The notes under the pieces are model-generated. The model ran no database searches and had not been told where the DNA came from. It was given only the letters and a program-made list of their open reading frames with translations. A stretch of 64,000 nucleotides of DNA from Acholoe squamosa. Its lineage: Eukaryota > Annelida > Polychaeta > Phyllodocida > Polynoidae. The position numbers and the translations under genes are program-made. Every line of letters starts with the position of its first letter. The stretch's first letter is position 1. Shown here one piece after another: positions 1-10,885 of the stretch. The stretch spans positions 36,891,932-36,955,931 of the forward strand of contig OX439052.1 in NCBI GenBank assembly GCA_949317995.1, read 5' to 3'.

Positions 1-470
1 TTAGACTGAACTTCCGGTCGCGACCTTTCGATCTCTATTTCAACCTGTCCAGAAACAGACTTAGCCCTTTTCGTAGCCTTACGAGAAGGTGAATCATCAT
101 CAAGTTGTGGTTGCAACAACTCGATAGTTTGTGATAGTTCTACGCCCAACCACCGGCGCACTCTACCGACATTGCTCTTTTGCAACCACCAGCGGGATGA
201 ACGAAGTAATAATGTCGACTCAGAGAGGACAGAATCCACTACGAACGGCCCATCCCAGTTGGGAGCAAGCTTCCTAGCTGCCTGGGGGGTGTGGTACCTC
301 ACCACCTGTTCCCCAACTGAGTACCTTCTCTGCTTCAGTCCATAGTCATACCCGACTTTCTGGCGTTCCGCAGATTTACCTAGATTTTCTCTTACCATGC
401 TGTAACTCTCTCTCAATCGGTCACGAAGCTGTTCCACGAAAGTGACGGAACAAGAGACTTCGAGCGGGTT
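1..470 (-). pseudogene. Integrase C-terminal tail of copy A
   Basis: Translation of the minus strand gives the continuation of the integrase after a frameshift near 460: a segment beginning EQLRDRLRESYSM, then KVGYDYGLK, then a GPY/F-type module with NWDGPF near 245-262, then a basic Ser/Lys-rich tail. The same order is seen in the intact pol of element B. This is the DNA-binding end of a Ty3/gypsy integrase. It is incomplete because the window begins here. Confidence 0.75.
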
Positions 471-1890
471 CTCGATTGAGCCGAAAATCACATGACATGA
501 GAATTTCTTCCCCTAAGACCATCATATTTGGACTGCATCCAGTAGAACTATGTTCAGAGCTGTTATACGCGGACACCACATATTTAGCCTGTTCATCCAA
601 GTCGTCCATATGCTTGTCTACCAACATAGTCAGACTCTGAATCAATGTTCTATTGAACCTTTCCACCTGACCATCGCTCTGTGGCCTGTACGGATTGGTT
701 CTCTGTTTTACAATCGTCAAATATTCACACATCTCAGAGAAGAGTCGAGACTCGAATTCTCGACCTTGGTCGGAATGCAGAAGCAACGGGACACCAAAGG
801 TCAAAACCCATTCGTCCACGAAAGCTTCTGCACAGGTCTCTGCTGTGTGATTTGGTAGGGGAATAGCGCGTACATACTTGGTGAAGTAATCCTGGATTAC
901 TAACATGCAAGTATTCTTGTTTGGCGTGGGTGCAAATCCCGAAATGATATCCATAGCTATCCTCCCGAATCTCACCCCGAACAACTCTTGGTGCAAAGGG
1001 GACTTACCCATGCCCTCACCGGGCTTTACCAGGCAACAGGTAGGACAATGTTGAACCCAACGACCTATGTCCTTCCCCATTCCAGGCCAGTAATATCTCC
1101 TTTTCACCTTTTCGAGCGTTCGTTTTCGACCAAAATGTGCTGCTGTTCGGTGTCCATGGCAAAAGGAGAGTACCTCACCCCTCAGTTGGCGTGGTACCAC
1201 TACTTGAATCGTGCGTCTAGCTCGACCCGCCTCGACTTTCCAACGACACAACAAGCCTTCATGGAAAGTTAATAGAGGCCATTGCCCTACTAATTTCCGT
1301 ACCTCGGCGCTCTCGATTGATACATCAGGCCTAGTGGGTTTAGCCCCCTTAACTAGCCATTCCGCAACTCGTTTGATGTCGGCGTCCGCTTTCTTAGCAT
1401 CAATGAGTTCATCGAGAGACCAAAATGCAACACCCACCCAGCTGTCTACTAAACTACCTACAGCTGCCAAAACAGCATTATGACTGCCGCAGTCTGTGCA
1501 ATCCGACCTCTGGCATAGCCGCACAGGGATACGACTAAGACCATCTGCGTTTAGATGCTTGGCCCCACTTCGATGTTTGATCTTAGAGTTTTCGAGACCG
1601 AACTCCGAAAGGTGGGCCAGCCACCTACCCATCATCCCTTCAGCCTCTTTGAAATTCAGGAGCCATTTCAAAGACGAATGATCGGTGCGGATAGTGAAGT
1701 TACCACCATAGAGGTAGTGCCTAAACTTCCTGGTGTACACGACAACTGCCAGCAGTTCCCTTTTGGTGGTGCAGTAGTTTCGTTGTGTTTTACTTAGAGT
1801 GTTGCTAGCAAATGAGATCGGGACCTCTATTCCATCCTGCTCTTGGGATAGAACAGCCCCGATCGCGGTATTGCTAGCGTCAGTGTCCAA
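421..1890 (-). pseudogene. RNase H and integrase segment of pol, copy A
   Basis: An open stretch of 489 codons. It begins in RNase H with MDTDASNTAIGAVLSQ and the QRNYCTTKRELLAVV block, followed by TDHSSLKWLL. The integrase follows: an HHCC zinc-binding site (HGHRTAAHFG, then CPTCC), then the catalytic core with MDIISGF (first Asp), HSDQGREFES (second Asp) and the SDGQVERFNRT block (Glu). The catalytic residues are preserved although neighbouring parts are frameshifted. It is separated from RT by a short gap at 1891-1917 and from its own C terminus by a frameshift near 460. Compared with copy E it retains about 165 bp at the RNase H/integrase junction that E has lost. Confidence 0.92.
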
Positions 1891-1917
1891 GATAAAACGA
1901 CCGTCGGGTGTGGGGAA

Positions 1918-2199
1918 TCAAAGTACAGGTGTCTCCTTGAAACTTCGTTTTAACTCGACAAAAGCATGTTCGGCTCTCTCCGTCCACGCGAATGCCTCGT
2001 AACGACCTCTACTACCTTTAGGTTTTTGGATCACTAAGTCCTGCAAAGGACTTACGAGTTCCGCGAACCCCGGGATGAACTCTCGGTAGTAGGAACAAAA
2101 ACCAATGAAGGATCGGATTTCCTTCACTGTAGTGGGCCTAGCCCAAGTCATTACATCGCTAATTTTCCCCGGGTTGGCTTCTATACCCTGTTCAGACAC
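1918..2199 (-). pseudogene. RT thumb/connection segment, copy A
   Basis: A 93-codon fragment reading SEQGIEANPGKISDVM, then SFIGFCSYYREFIPGFA, then an EAFAWTERAEHAFVELK-like block. This is the typical region between the RT catalytic core and RNase H in Ty3/gypsy pol. It lies in a different frame from the RT core upstream, because a tandem repeat has replaced the normal sequence at 2217-2270. Confidence 0.85.
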
Positions 2200-2216
2200 G
2201 ATTCAGCCTAGGTACT

Positions 2217-2270
2217 CGACTGAAGTCCTAAAAAGCTGAAGTCCTAAAAAGCTGAAGTCCTAAAAAGCTT
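2217..2270. repeat. Local 16-bp tandem triplication inside RT of copy A
   Basis: The unit CTGAAGTCCTAAAAAG is present three times in succession. The sister copy E has it once at 34107-34122 and then continues into normal RT sequence. The triplication replaced about 20 bp and disrupts the RT frame between the YLDD core and the thumb. Confidence 0.9.
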
Positions 2271-2975
2271 AAACTTCAGCCCCCATGCTCGAATCCTGTT
2301 GAAAACTTCTGCCAGATTTGCCATTGCTTCATCCGTCGTTTTGCCGAAGACAATGATATCATCGAGGTAAACCAGGGAACTCTTACCCAGCAAACCTCTC
2401 AACATCTCCTCCATCATTCGCTCGAATGTGGCGGGGGCGTTACACAAACCAAACGCCATTCGATCGAACTCATAGAGCCCCCTCTGGTAGGAAAAAGCGG
2501 TTTTCTCGACGTCGTCGGGATTCATCCCGATCTGCCAATACCCAGATTGGAGATCGAGACAACTAAACCACTTATTTCCTCCTAGGGCATCCAAGGATTC
2601 ATCGATGCGCGGGAGAGGGTAGGCATTTTTCTTAGTCACTCCATTCAGACATCGATAATCGACGCAGAATCTCATGGTCCCATCCTTCTTCGTCACCATC
2701 TGGACGGGACTGGACCAGGGACTAATACTTGGCCTAACCACCCCCGTATCCAACATCTCCTTAAGTTGTTCATCCGCCGCAGCTTTCTTGCTGAGCGGAA
2801 TCCTTCTGTAAGGGACTCGGATAGGTTGTGCGTCACCAGTGTCGATGTTATGCAGACATCGATCGGTGCACCCTAACGGTTCATCTGGGGATTTAAAGAC
2901 ATCCACATGCTTACGTAGTAAGGCGGACAGCTTCAGTCTTTCTTCTGGCTGGGTCAGGTGGGTGTCACCATACAT
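2244..2975 (-). pseudogene. Reverse transcriptase core, copy A
   Basis: A 243-codon fragment with RT motifs in order: IPLSKKAAADEQLKEML, SPWSSPVQMVTKKDG, FCVDYRCLN, PLPRIDESLDALGG, FSCLDLQSGYWQI, AFGLCNAPATFERMM and the catalytic box LVYLDDIIVFG. The two catalytic aspartates of YLDD and the Asp of LDLQSGY are present. It ends at the tandem triplication. The N terminus (MYGDTHLTQPEERLKL) is the pre-RT linker after the protease. Confidence 0.93.
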
Positions 2976-3127
2976 GTCTAACAGCCAGGTAGGGAGCTCC
3001 CCCGTGTGTCTGCAGCTTCTTGCTCGAGACGCATCATCACAGATCCTACCTCCGGTGAAGAGAATTCACCGTTTCTGTCAGCGTACTGTATAGTACCGAC
3101 CACCTGGCCTTTTTCCAGGACAATGTC

Positions 3128-3940
3128 TCAATTCAGTGGATTACAGACGGGAAACACTGTTCGACGGACATTGCTGACAAGGGCAGCCTCACCAACCAAC
3201 CCAAAACTTCTTAGAGTTTTCGGGTCGGGTTCGACTATGCCCTGTCGATCTCTTTCCAGACCTTCGGATTTTACCAGGACATCGCACCGATGTCTGGCGG
3301 GTATCCTCATGGTCTGTGCTACTGAGGCTATCGATGACACTCTCTTCAGTTTACACTGATGGTGCTCATCTACCGGCTCTGTCATGACCAATTGACCCGT
3401 CCTTGGGTTCAGGATCATACCGTATAATGCCGCGAAGTCGAGCCCCAGAATGCCATTGTCAGCCACATCGGCCACTATTGGGCTAAACACATAGTGGGTC
3501 GATGCGACCTTAAGAGGCAGAACCAATCGACCATAGGTCCGCATTTCAGCTCCAGACGCAGTGCACGTCATTATTCCCTCGTAGAGATTATCTGACGGCA
3601 CTACTAACGTTTTCGCGAGTTCCCGAGAGACAATGGTGTGGCTGGCACCAGTATCTATCAGGAAGTCTAGAGAACGCCCTCGAATCTCTGCAGACAGGTA
3701 CCATTGTTTCCCCGACAAGGGGGCGGTTCCTGCTAGCATTCTCAACCCTACGTCAGTACTCAGATCGATCCCTCTCTTCTTCAGAAAAGAGAGACAGGGA
3801 TCATCTGAGGGAAGCTCTGTTGCACAGACTCTGGCCAGCTGCCGCATCAGGGCTTCTCTCCCGGCGTTGACTTTCACTTTCGATCCAGTCGAACCCCTGA
3901 CCTCAGAGTTCGGGCTGCCAGCGCCCTGTTCCTTGGCCAT
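3128..3940 (-). pseudogene. Retropepsin-type aspartic protease region, copy A
   Basis: 270 open codons with the aspartic protease active site LIDTGASHTIVS in the middle and the flap/second-half block DNGILGLDFAALYGM about 80 residues later. This is the protease at the N-terminal side of pol. It is separated from RT by a frameshift around 3000-3130, where A has also lost about 30 bp relative to copy E. Upstream it follows the gag zinc knuckle in another frame. Confidence 0.9.
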
Positions 3941-4140
3941 TGAGGCTTTTTCTTCACAGACATCTTCGGAACCCGACCGGTGATCAACCGGTGCCGCTGT
4001 GGTAAAGGGCTGGGACGGCCCTACCGGGACCTTACCTAGTTCCCTCGAATCTACTGTCGTCTGATCAGGAGTGCCAGAGGTGCTGATACCTTGGCTTTTC
4101 GATGGTCAGGCAGCTTGATTGCCACGTCGAGCCGCCCGCC

Positions 4141-5451
4141 TCAGTTTTCCGTCGCGTCAGGTGGTAGTCCTTTAATCGGCTCGGGGCAAGTTCGTGCGAA
4201 ATGCCCCTGCTTCTTGCAGTTCCAACACTTGGCGTCGGACGGAGGGGTACTCGGCTTCTCCGAGTTAGTAACAGGGACATCCCCTCCCTCGATAACCCTG
4301 AGAAAATTCTTCAATTGACTCAGCGAGAAGGTCTGTTCCTGTACCTTGGGTTTGGAGGCCTTGTTTGGCCGTTTCGATTTACCAGCCGATTTCTGACTTT
4401 TCTTAGTCTTACTCCCCGCCCCGGGCTTCGAGTATGAGGACACCTCCCCCTGTCCCTCTTCGATTAAAGCGGCGTCGGCCAACGCCGACAATGCATTTGT
4501 TGAGGTAGGATTCACCAACTTCGGCAGGAGTTGTCGTTTCCGCAACAACTTGTCTGCCAAGTCCATGAGATCCTTGAAAGACATGTAAGTGCGCCATTCC
4601 CGAAGCACGTCTTGTTGTAAATCAACGTCATACAATCCTCCTATGAACAACTGGTTGACTTTGGTTATGAGCCATTCAACTGAGAAGTCCACACCTGGAT
4701 AGGCATCGCCGGCAAGACGTCTCAAAGCAAAGCCATAGGCTCTAATGCTTTCGTTCTTGCCCTGGCGTCTCTTCTCCATTGTGACAATGGGATCTTGCAG
4801 GCTAGAAGTCATGGCTTCTGTTACCATGTCGACCAGTCCATCCAAAGTCCCATCTCCATGCTCCTCCCATAGCCACACAGTATCAGCTGCGGGGCCATTC
4901 TGGAGTAACATGAGGAGTTGAGCTAATGCCATACTCGAGGTCCACACATTTACTCGACGGACGTGATTGAATCCGTGGTACCAACAGAGCCAATCATCCT
5001 TCCATGTAAATGGAGGGCACTCGACTGACCTAGTTCGGGCCGGTTCATGCTCGATAGAGGTATTTTCAAACATTCTGCTTGATCTTCTGACCTGATCAAG
5101 AGCGAATGTTGTACCTCTTCTAGGTATCTGATGGTCCATCCCCATGTTCGTCATAGTCGTGTCTGCACGACTATGATTCATCCCCCAAGGGTTACCGGAC
5201 TTGGCCTCACTCAAATGCGAAGCCTCGAACCTGATATCCCTATATTTGGGTGGATCGACATGTTGTTGGGCCGTGGTAGGGGTCGAGAACTGCCCGATCA
5301 CTCCACTTAGACCATCGGTGCGCGGCATCGAAAGAACTGGTTGGGTCCGACGTGACCTCGAATCCACTTTCGAGATGTCATCGATTGCCCCCACCATTCT
5401 ATCTATCTCTGCCTGCTGTTTTGAACGTTCCGCCTGTCTTAATTCCAACAC
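4141..5451 (-). pseudogene. Gag capsid region with zinc knuckle, copy A
   Basis: 436 codons. The N-terminal part is Glu/Arg-rich and continues a coiled coil. The middle has a retrotransposon-gag capsid-like stretch (FTWKDDWLCWYHGFNHV to SLQDPIVTMEKRRQGKNESIRAYGFALRRLAG). A Lys/Ser-rich linker follows, then one CCHC zinc knuckle CWNCKKQGHFARTC close to the C terminus, which binds element RNA in this family. The piece upstream was separated from it by the MITE inserted at 5523-5896. Confidence 0.9.
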
Positions 5452-5522
5452 CAGGAATTCCAGGCGGGCATGTTCAGGCTTCGAGAGATCTCATTGCTCG
5501 CTGAGGGCAAAGAGTTGCTTAA

Positions 5523-5896
5523 CCCATCAAGGCCTGATGTTGAGAATACTCAACATCCATGTAGGGGCGGATGTTGAGTATTTTCAACACCATGTAGGGC
5601 CTGATGTTGAGTATAATCGACATAGATATATAATGTGGTAGCCATGTTTGGAAATTTAAGATAGGCTTAAGTGGATTGCTATATTTGGTATGATGATGTT
5701 AATTACCTACTTTGGGGCCGAGGAATTCGAATATGAGAAGTTAACAGTGATAAAGACATTGTAAAATGGTTGAAAATGATATCAAAGTCATTGAAAGTGT
5801 AATATACCTTGAACCCTCCCGCCCCCTGGTAAATGTACTGATCAAAATTCAGTCCCCTAGTCTTTCAAAGTACTCTCATAGCCAGCCCTTAATGGG
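5523..5896. mobile_element. piggyBac-like MITE inserted in gag of copy A
   Basis: Copy E is continuous across this point, while copy A has an extra 374 bp. The insert is flanked on both sides by TTAA (5519-5522 and 5897-5900). It begins CCCATCAAGGCCTG and ends in an imperfect inverted copy (CAGCCCTTAATGGG). TTAA target duplication with ends starting CCC is the signature of piggyBac-type elements. It has no coding capacity. Near its left end it carries three imperfect units of about 32 bp built on GTTGAGnATACTCAAC-like palindromes. Confidence 0.8.
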
Positions 5897-6936
5897 TTAA
5901 CCTCCTTCATGGCATGGTCAAGCCACTCTCTGTAGTCAGGGTTTTCGACTAGGTCCTCTTGAGTGGCAACTCTAGTAGTGCTGCATTCACTACTTTGTTG
6001 CTTCTCTCGAAGTCTAGCGGCACGCAATTTCGATTCAGTCTGCTCCTTCAGACATTCCTCGAGTGCGAGTTCATCACAAACTTCTTTATTCACCCTGGCT
6101 TCGTCAGCCTCCCTGTGAGACGATATCTCTCGTCGGAGCTTATCGATTTCTCCACGCATGGCTCCAAGAGTATCCGAATCCTTCTGATCCTTTAGTGATT
6201 GGGCTACTAGGGATTCAGATTTCAAGGAATTAAACTCGGCCTCGTGCTTCGCTTTTTGTTCCATTAGAATCTGATATTCCGCCATCTTGTTTGCGTGTTC
6301 GATTCATTCCTCACAGCGACGACGCATTTCTGCCTCGTCCCTGGCTCGAGCATCCTCGTCAGCTTGCATCTGACAGAGCAACGACTCCCGTTCCTGACGT
6401 AGCTGTTTGACCTGCTTTTCATAAGCTGTTAGGTGCTCAGCTACTTCTTCAGTATGCTCGGCTGATTGTTGGTTCAACTCATGCCGCAACTCTTGCAGTT
6501 GTTCATCCAACATAGTCTTTTCTACTTCTTGTAGTTTCAACTTATGTTTAAGGGACGTCTGCTCGTGCTGGGCATCCCGAAAATCGTTTCGAGCTCTCTC
6601 GACACATTCTTGGCGGCTAGTAGCAAGGCGGTCGATCTTCGCTTTTAGTGATTGACAATCCATTGCTGTCAATCGACTACGCTCGATCTCCGACTTCGTT
6701 GCAAGTAAGGACTCTTTTTCGCTAGAGAGCTGCTTGACCTTCTCTTGAAGATCAGCAAGTTCTCTGTTTGCGATCTGAGTCTTATTCGAAGCCTCTAGCG
6801 CTTGCTGCCTAAGCTGTTCCAATTTCAGCTCTATTTCTGTACTCTTCTCCTGAGCTTTCGTGGTGTTACTCGCGAGAGCATCCAACTGCTGGCGACCCTG
6901 GCGCAGTTGGCGTTGCTGCTCTTGCAAGAGATACAC
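5857..6936 (-). pseudogene. Gag N-terminal coiled coil, copy A (two frames)
   Basis: Two consecutive open stretches (6304-6936 and 5857-6285) encode a long, Glu/Gln/Arg/Lys-rich coiled coil with repeated heptad-like patterns (for example LREKQQSSECST, KEVCDELALEECLKEQ). The same protein is seen in copy E at 37395-38658. They belong upstream of the capsid region in one long gag. A stop near 6300 separates the two parts, and the last codons before 5896 lie within the MITE. The element breaks off near 6930. Confidence 0.8.
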
Positions 6937-7316
6937 TACTCTTCAATTGATCCGCTGTTATACTTAGCATATGTAAATCATACTGGTTAACGTTCATAAA
7001 ACCATACATATGTGTGTAAATAAGTTCAATTGGTCAACTTCTCCATAGTAACGTGTTGCTATGATAAAAATTGTTATATGGTTACCATGACAACCACCTA
7101 CTAAAAAGTGATCATTTAGTGTACCTTAGGGGACCACATTTTATAAATAATCATCTTGCCTGACGAAGGGTAATAAACTTACCTGAAACGTTGCATTGAT
7201 CACATCTTCAAATATTTACCATCAAATGATTGTCAAAGCTACAAATGTCAAAAAATAAAACTTTGAACTTTATACTTCCACTTGTCTGGTTTTGTGTAAT
7301 ACATAACACCTTCAAC
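6937..7316. other. Intergenic AT-rich DNA
   Basis: No coding region, RNA gene or clear repeat is seen between the 5' break of copy A and the dispersed 335-bp repeat. Confidence 0.5.
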
Positions 7317-8000
7317 TATGTATATGAATGTAATGGTTAAAATTGTGTTAAAACATATTTACTAATGTGAATTCTATAATGTGATATAGAATTATAGTAT
7401 TGAGGGTCATGAGGGTAGGGCATCCATTCCCCTGAACACCATGGGTTCCCTCAGAATAACAACAATTCTACTTCAACTTATCGTATAATTATAAGATAAA
7501 TCACTCACTATAAGGTACCTGTTTGATCATATTTTGGCCACCTTATTACTGTGTTGATAATGAACACCCCTCATATAAGGCACACCTCTAACTTTGGCTG
7601 ATCCTTTAAGCAAAGGCACAGCCAAGGCTGTTCTCTTACCTCATATATTTGTGGGCACAAATGTTTTATGGTTAAAATTGTGTTAAAACATATTTACTAA
7701 TGTGAATTCTATAATGTGATATAGAATTATAGTATTGAGGGTCATGAGGGTAGGGCATCCATTCCCCTGAACACCATGGGTTCCCTCAGAATAACAACAA
7801 TTCTACTTCAACTTATCGTATAATTATAAGATAAATCACTCACTATAAGGTACCTGTGTGATCATATTTTGGCCACCTTATTACTGTGTTGATAATGAAC
7901 ACCCCTCATATAAGGCACACCTCTAACTTTGGCTAATCCTTTAAGCACAGGCACAGCCAAGGCTGTTCTCTTACCTCATATATTTGTGGGCACAAATGTT
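7317..8000. repeat. 335-bp repeat, two tandem copies
   Basis: The sequence starting GGTTAAAATTGTGTTAAAA at 7335 recurs at 7670, nearly identical for more than 320 bp up to TTGTGGGCACAAATG. The period is 335 bp. The only differences noted are single substitutions, so the duplication is recent. A third diverged copy lies at 8556-8905. Function and class are unknown; there is no coding potential. Confidence 0.92.
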
Positions 8001-8555
8001 TTTTGAGTAGATGTTTTGACATTTTTTGACGTTGAAGAAAAAAATATTTGGCAAACTGAGGAACCAAATAGTGGGTAGGCAGCCCCCCAGGGCAGTCATT
8101 TAAGTCTTTAAGCACTTGACAGCTCTGTCAGAGTTTCAAAGCACTATGTTATCCTCAAAGACCAGTTCTTAGAGGGTTAAAACACTAAGCAGCCCATAAA
8201 GAGTTAAATGTTTGCCTGTTGATGTGAATGTGGCATAGAACATTATTTAAACTAATATTACTTGTGATTAGGGTAATTGGTGCTACAGAATACAAGGCGT
8301 GACCCATATAACATTTATATGCCTCCATGTCTTCCTGCCCCCATATCGAGCCTCTACCTGTTTAAGCTGACCAAAACAAAGGACTTTTTAACAAGTAGAA
8401 AACTGTATAATAGAATGTTATTGTGATAGGGCTTCCCTAGCCCACTTAAAAGGGTCTGTTTTATCTCTTCTTTTCTATCCACTCAGTTTGTCTGATGCAC
8501 AAATGCGTCGGCACCACCATGCTCATTGCGAAATGGTGTAATGTAGTTTTCTCGC
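8001..8555. other. Intergenic DNA between repeat copies
   Basis: No feature recognised apart from low-complexity A/T runs. Confidence 0.5.
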
Positions 8556-8905
8556 TATGTATATGAATGTACCGGTTAAAATTGTGTTAAAATGTATTTA
8601 CCAATGTGAATTCTATAATGTGATATAGAATTATAGTATTGAGGGTCAGGCGGGTAGGGCATCCATTCCCCTGAACACCATGGGTTCCCTCAGAATAACA
8701 ACAATTCTACTTCAACTTCTCCTATAATTATAAGATAACTCACTCTCTATAAGGTGCCTGTGTGATCATATTTTGGCCACCTTATTACTGTGTTGATAAT
8801 GTACACACCCCTCATATAAGGCACACCCCTAACTTTGGCTGATCCTTTTAGCGCAGGCACAGCCAAGGTTGTTCTCTTACCTCATATATTTGTGGGCACT
8901 AAGGT
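8556..8905. repeat. Third, dispersed copy of the 335-bp repeat
   Basis: It matches the 7317 copy including the short leader CTATGTATATGAATGTA that the second tandem copy lacks, and ends at the same TTGTGGGCAC. It carries a modest number of substitutions and small indels, so it is older than the 7335/7670 pair. Confidence 0.88.
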
Positions 8906-8913
8906 AAAAATTA

Positions 8914-9160
8914 CAATGAGAAAATATCCTTATTCACATGATTCTAGATCCAGGGAATGTTGCCAAAATGAGTATTGTTTGAGACCCAGCCTGATTCTTG
9001 AATGATACTCATGCAGATCCTGAGGCTGATCCTGGGGTGATACTCTGGCTTTGCCTGAGTATCATACAAGGATCAGGCTGAGTCTTAAACAATACTAATT
9101 TTGGCAACATTGCATGAGTCTGGTTCTAGACTCATGTGAGTAAGAATATTTTCTCAGTGT
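8914..9160. mobile_element. Foldback/MITE-like inverted repeat
   Basis: Left arm (8914-9015) and right arm (about 9040-9160) are imperfect inverted copies of about 100 bp. Shared blocks include TGAGAAAATAT, ATGTTGCCAAAAT, AGTATTGTTT and CAGCCTGATYCTTG. The two arms are separated by only about 25 bp, so the whole unit can fold into one long hairpin. It has no coding sequence. The family was not identified. Confidence 0.8.
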
Positions 9161-9960
9161 ATATGCAATATAAAACCCTGCGTATAAGCCGCACCCTGAG
9201 TTTGTGAACTGCCTTGAAAATTTCAAAAATTCAATTGGCCCATAAGTTTCAGAAACAGTACTATGCCATCCCCACGTTCTAATATCTTCGAATTCACCAC
9301 TGAACACAAGCCTGTCTCCATGCCTCCCACCTTTTTAGGAATGCCTGCATCATAGGTTTGAAATTCCAATGGCAGATTTATAGAAGGGGAGCGTGGTGGC
9401 AAGCACATCCCCCTTTTCTCCAGTACATAAGAGATATTTTCGACCCCAAAATTTGCTCAAAAGTAGGCTTTAATAGAGGGTTGTATAAAACATCCACCTC
9501 CCTCTGTATCCCTCCCTCCCTCAATCCTTTAATAGAGGGTTGTATAATCGCTTGGTGCCTGCTAGTGCAATGGTTTATCAGCTAAGTAGTGTGTGTCAAA
9601 TGACAATCCCCAAAATTGTTCTTATTTCTGTTGTCTTACACTGTATACTAATAAAGACAAAGGCCTAGGTGACGAGAAGATCATGGCTAAGTGGAGTATT
9701 CATATTCATAAATCATGTCGACAAAAGGACATTCTGCATTTAGCACCATGTCAGTCATAATGAGTTAAGTCCCTAAATGAACCCAGACATAAAATCAGTC
9801 AACCTTTATATAGTAGTGAATCACAAAAGCAGGCACAAACACAGCTTATAAAGTGGTTTTTGTTATTATTGCAAGGTTGAAAAAACATGTTGAGAGAGCT
9901 ATTTGTTTATATAGGAAAGGGTTTGTGTACAGTCTCAGGCATGATATATTTTGTTGTCAA
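9161..9960. other. Intergenic DNA
   Basis: A short motif, TTTAATAGAGGGTTGTATAA, occurs twice at about 9470 and 9530. No gene is seen. Confidence 0.45.
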
Positions 9961-9963
9961 ACG

Positions 9964-10120
9964 ATGTAATCACTGCCCCCTAGTGTGTGTATCATACCGA
10001 TCCAGGTGTAGTTGGAAGGTAGAGATTGTCAAGCCAGGGGAAGTAGCTCAAAGGTAGAGCAGCCCCTTTGAAGTTGGAGGGTCTCGGGTTCGAGTCCCGG
10101 TTTCTCCATGACATTTTCCG
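9964..10120 (+). repeat. tRNA-like SINE unit, copy 1
   Basis: A 72-nt tRNA-like body lies at 10037-10108. It has a 7-bp acceptor pairing (GGGGAAG with TTTCTCC), a D arm and the B-box GGTTCGAGTCC, matching the RNA polymerase III consensus. A 60-70 bp leader (CTGCCCCCTAGTGTGTGTAT and onward) and a tail (ATGACATTTTCCGCTGAACA) are shared with the two other copies nearby. The shared flanks show a repeat family rather than a functional tRNA gene. The anticodon-loop positions differ between copies. Confidence 0.75.
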
Positions 10121-10211
10121 CTGAACACTACATGTAGGGACAGTAATTCCCAGTACTTGGTGGAGATACCAAGTGGTCCCGCCTCACAAGGGGGATCTCT
10201 AGAGAGCTCGG

Positions 10212-10365
10212 TACCAGGTAATAACTGCCCCCTAGTGTGTGTATCATACCCATCCAGGTGTAGTTGGAAGGTAGAGAATGTCAGGCCAGGGGAACCGCTT
10301 CGAAGTTGGAGGGTCCCAGGTTTGAGTCCCGGTTTCTACATGACATTTTCTGCTGACCACTACAT
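10212..10365 (+). repeat. tRNA-like SINE unit, copy 2 (deleted D arm)
   Basis: The leader and tail are the same as in copies 1 and 3, but the tRNA-like body (about 10284-10338) has lost the D arm/A box. The B box is altered to GGTTTGAGTCC. It is a decayed member of the family. Confidence 0.72.
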
Positions 10366-10713
10366 TGGTGGAGAAACCGAGCATCCTAACGCAATCACTG
10401 ATTGAAGGTATAGGAACTCTGTATCTTAACGCAATCATGTATTTAGGACTCTGGAACTAGGCCGATATGATACAGATGAAGCTTCGACCAATCTGGTAAT
10501 TGTACCGGTACATTCACTGGGAAGTCAGGAGTGCCCAAACACTGCTTGATAAAGCCTCAATTTCAAGGTAACTGGTTTGAGGGGGAATGCCGGGTGCTAG
10601 TGGATGGTGGTTGAAGCTGATGGGGAGGAGTGTAGGGGCAGTAATTCCCAGTACTTGGTGGAGATACAGAGTGGTCCCGCCTTGCGAGGGGGATCTCTAG
10701 AGAGCTCAGTATC

Positions 10714-10885
10714 AGGTAATCACTGCCCCCTAGTGTGTGTATCATACCAATCCAGGTGTAGTTGGAAGGTAGAGAATGTCAAGCCAGGGGAAGTAGCTCA
10801 GGGGTAGAGCCTCTGCTTCAAAGTTGGAGGGTCCTGGGTTCGAGTCCCGGTTTCTCCATGACATTTTCCGCTGACCACTACACAA
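10714..10885 (+). repeat. tRNA-like SINE unit, copy 3 (best preserved)
   Basis: The tRNA-like body at 10787-10858 is 72 nt. It has acceptor GGGGAAG/TTTCTCC, D arm GCTC/GAGC, A box TAGCTCAGGGG, T arm CTGGG/CCCGG and B box GGTTCGAGTCC. The anticodon loop reads TTCAAAG, giving formal anticodon CAA, but there is no long variable arm as a Leu tRNA would have and the anticodon stem is weakly paired. Intact A and B boxes mean it could be transcribed by Pol III. The surrounding units also share GACAGTAATTCCCAGTACTT-type linker sequence. Confidence 0.75.

Larger units (their letters stand above)
1..6930 (-). mobile_element. Ty3/gypsy retrotransposon copy A (decayed, partial)
   Basis: A minus-strand Ty3/gypsy element whose parts appear in the normal order from high to low coordinates: gag coiled coil, gag capsid with zinc knuckle, protease, reverse transcriptase, RNase H and integrase. 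It runs off the left edge of the window, so its 3' LTR is not visible. Its 5' end stops abruptly near 6930, where it loses similarity to the sister copy at 32522-39268, so the 5' LTR and primer site are missing. The reading frames are broken by several frameshifts, a local tandem triplication in RT and a MITE insertion in gag. It is a dead copy. Confidence 0.93.

Noticed and set aside
10787..10858. A possible genuine tRNA gene (formal anticodon CAA)
   Set aside because: It has no Leu-type long variable arm, a weak anticodon stem, and shares long flanks with two other copies, so it is a repeat-family member.
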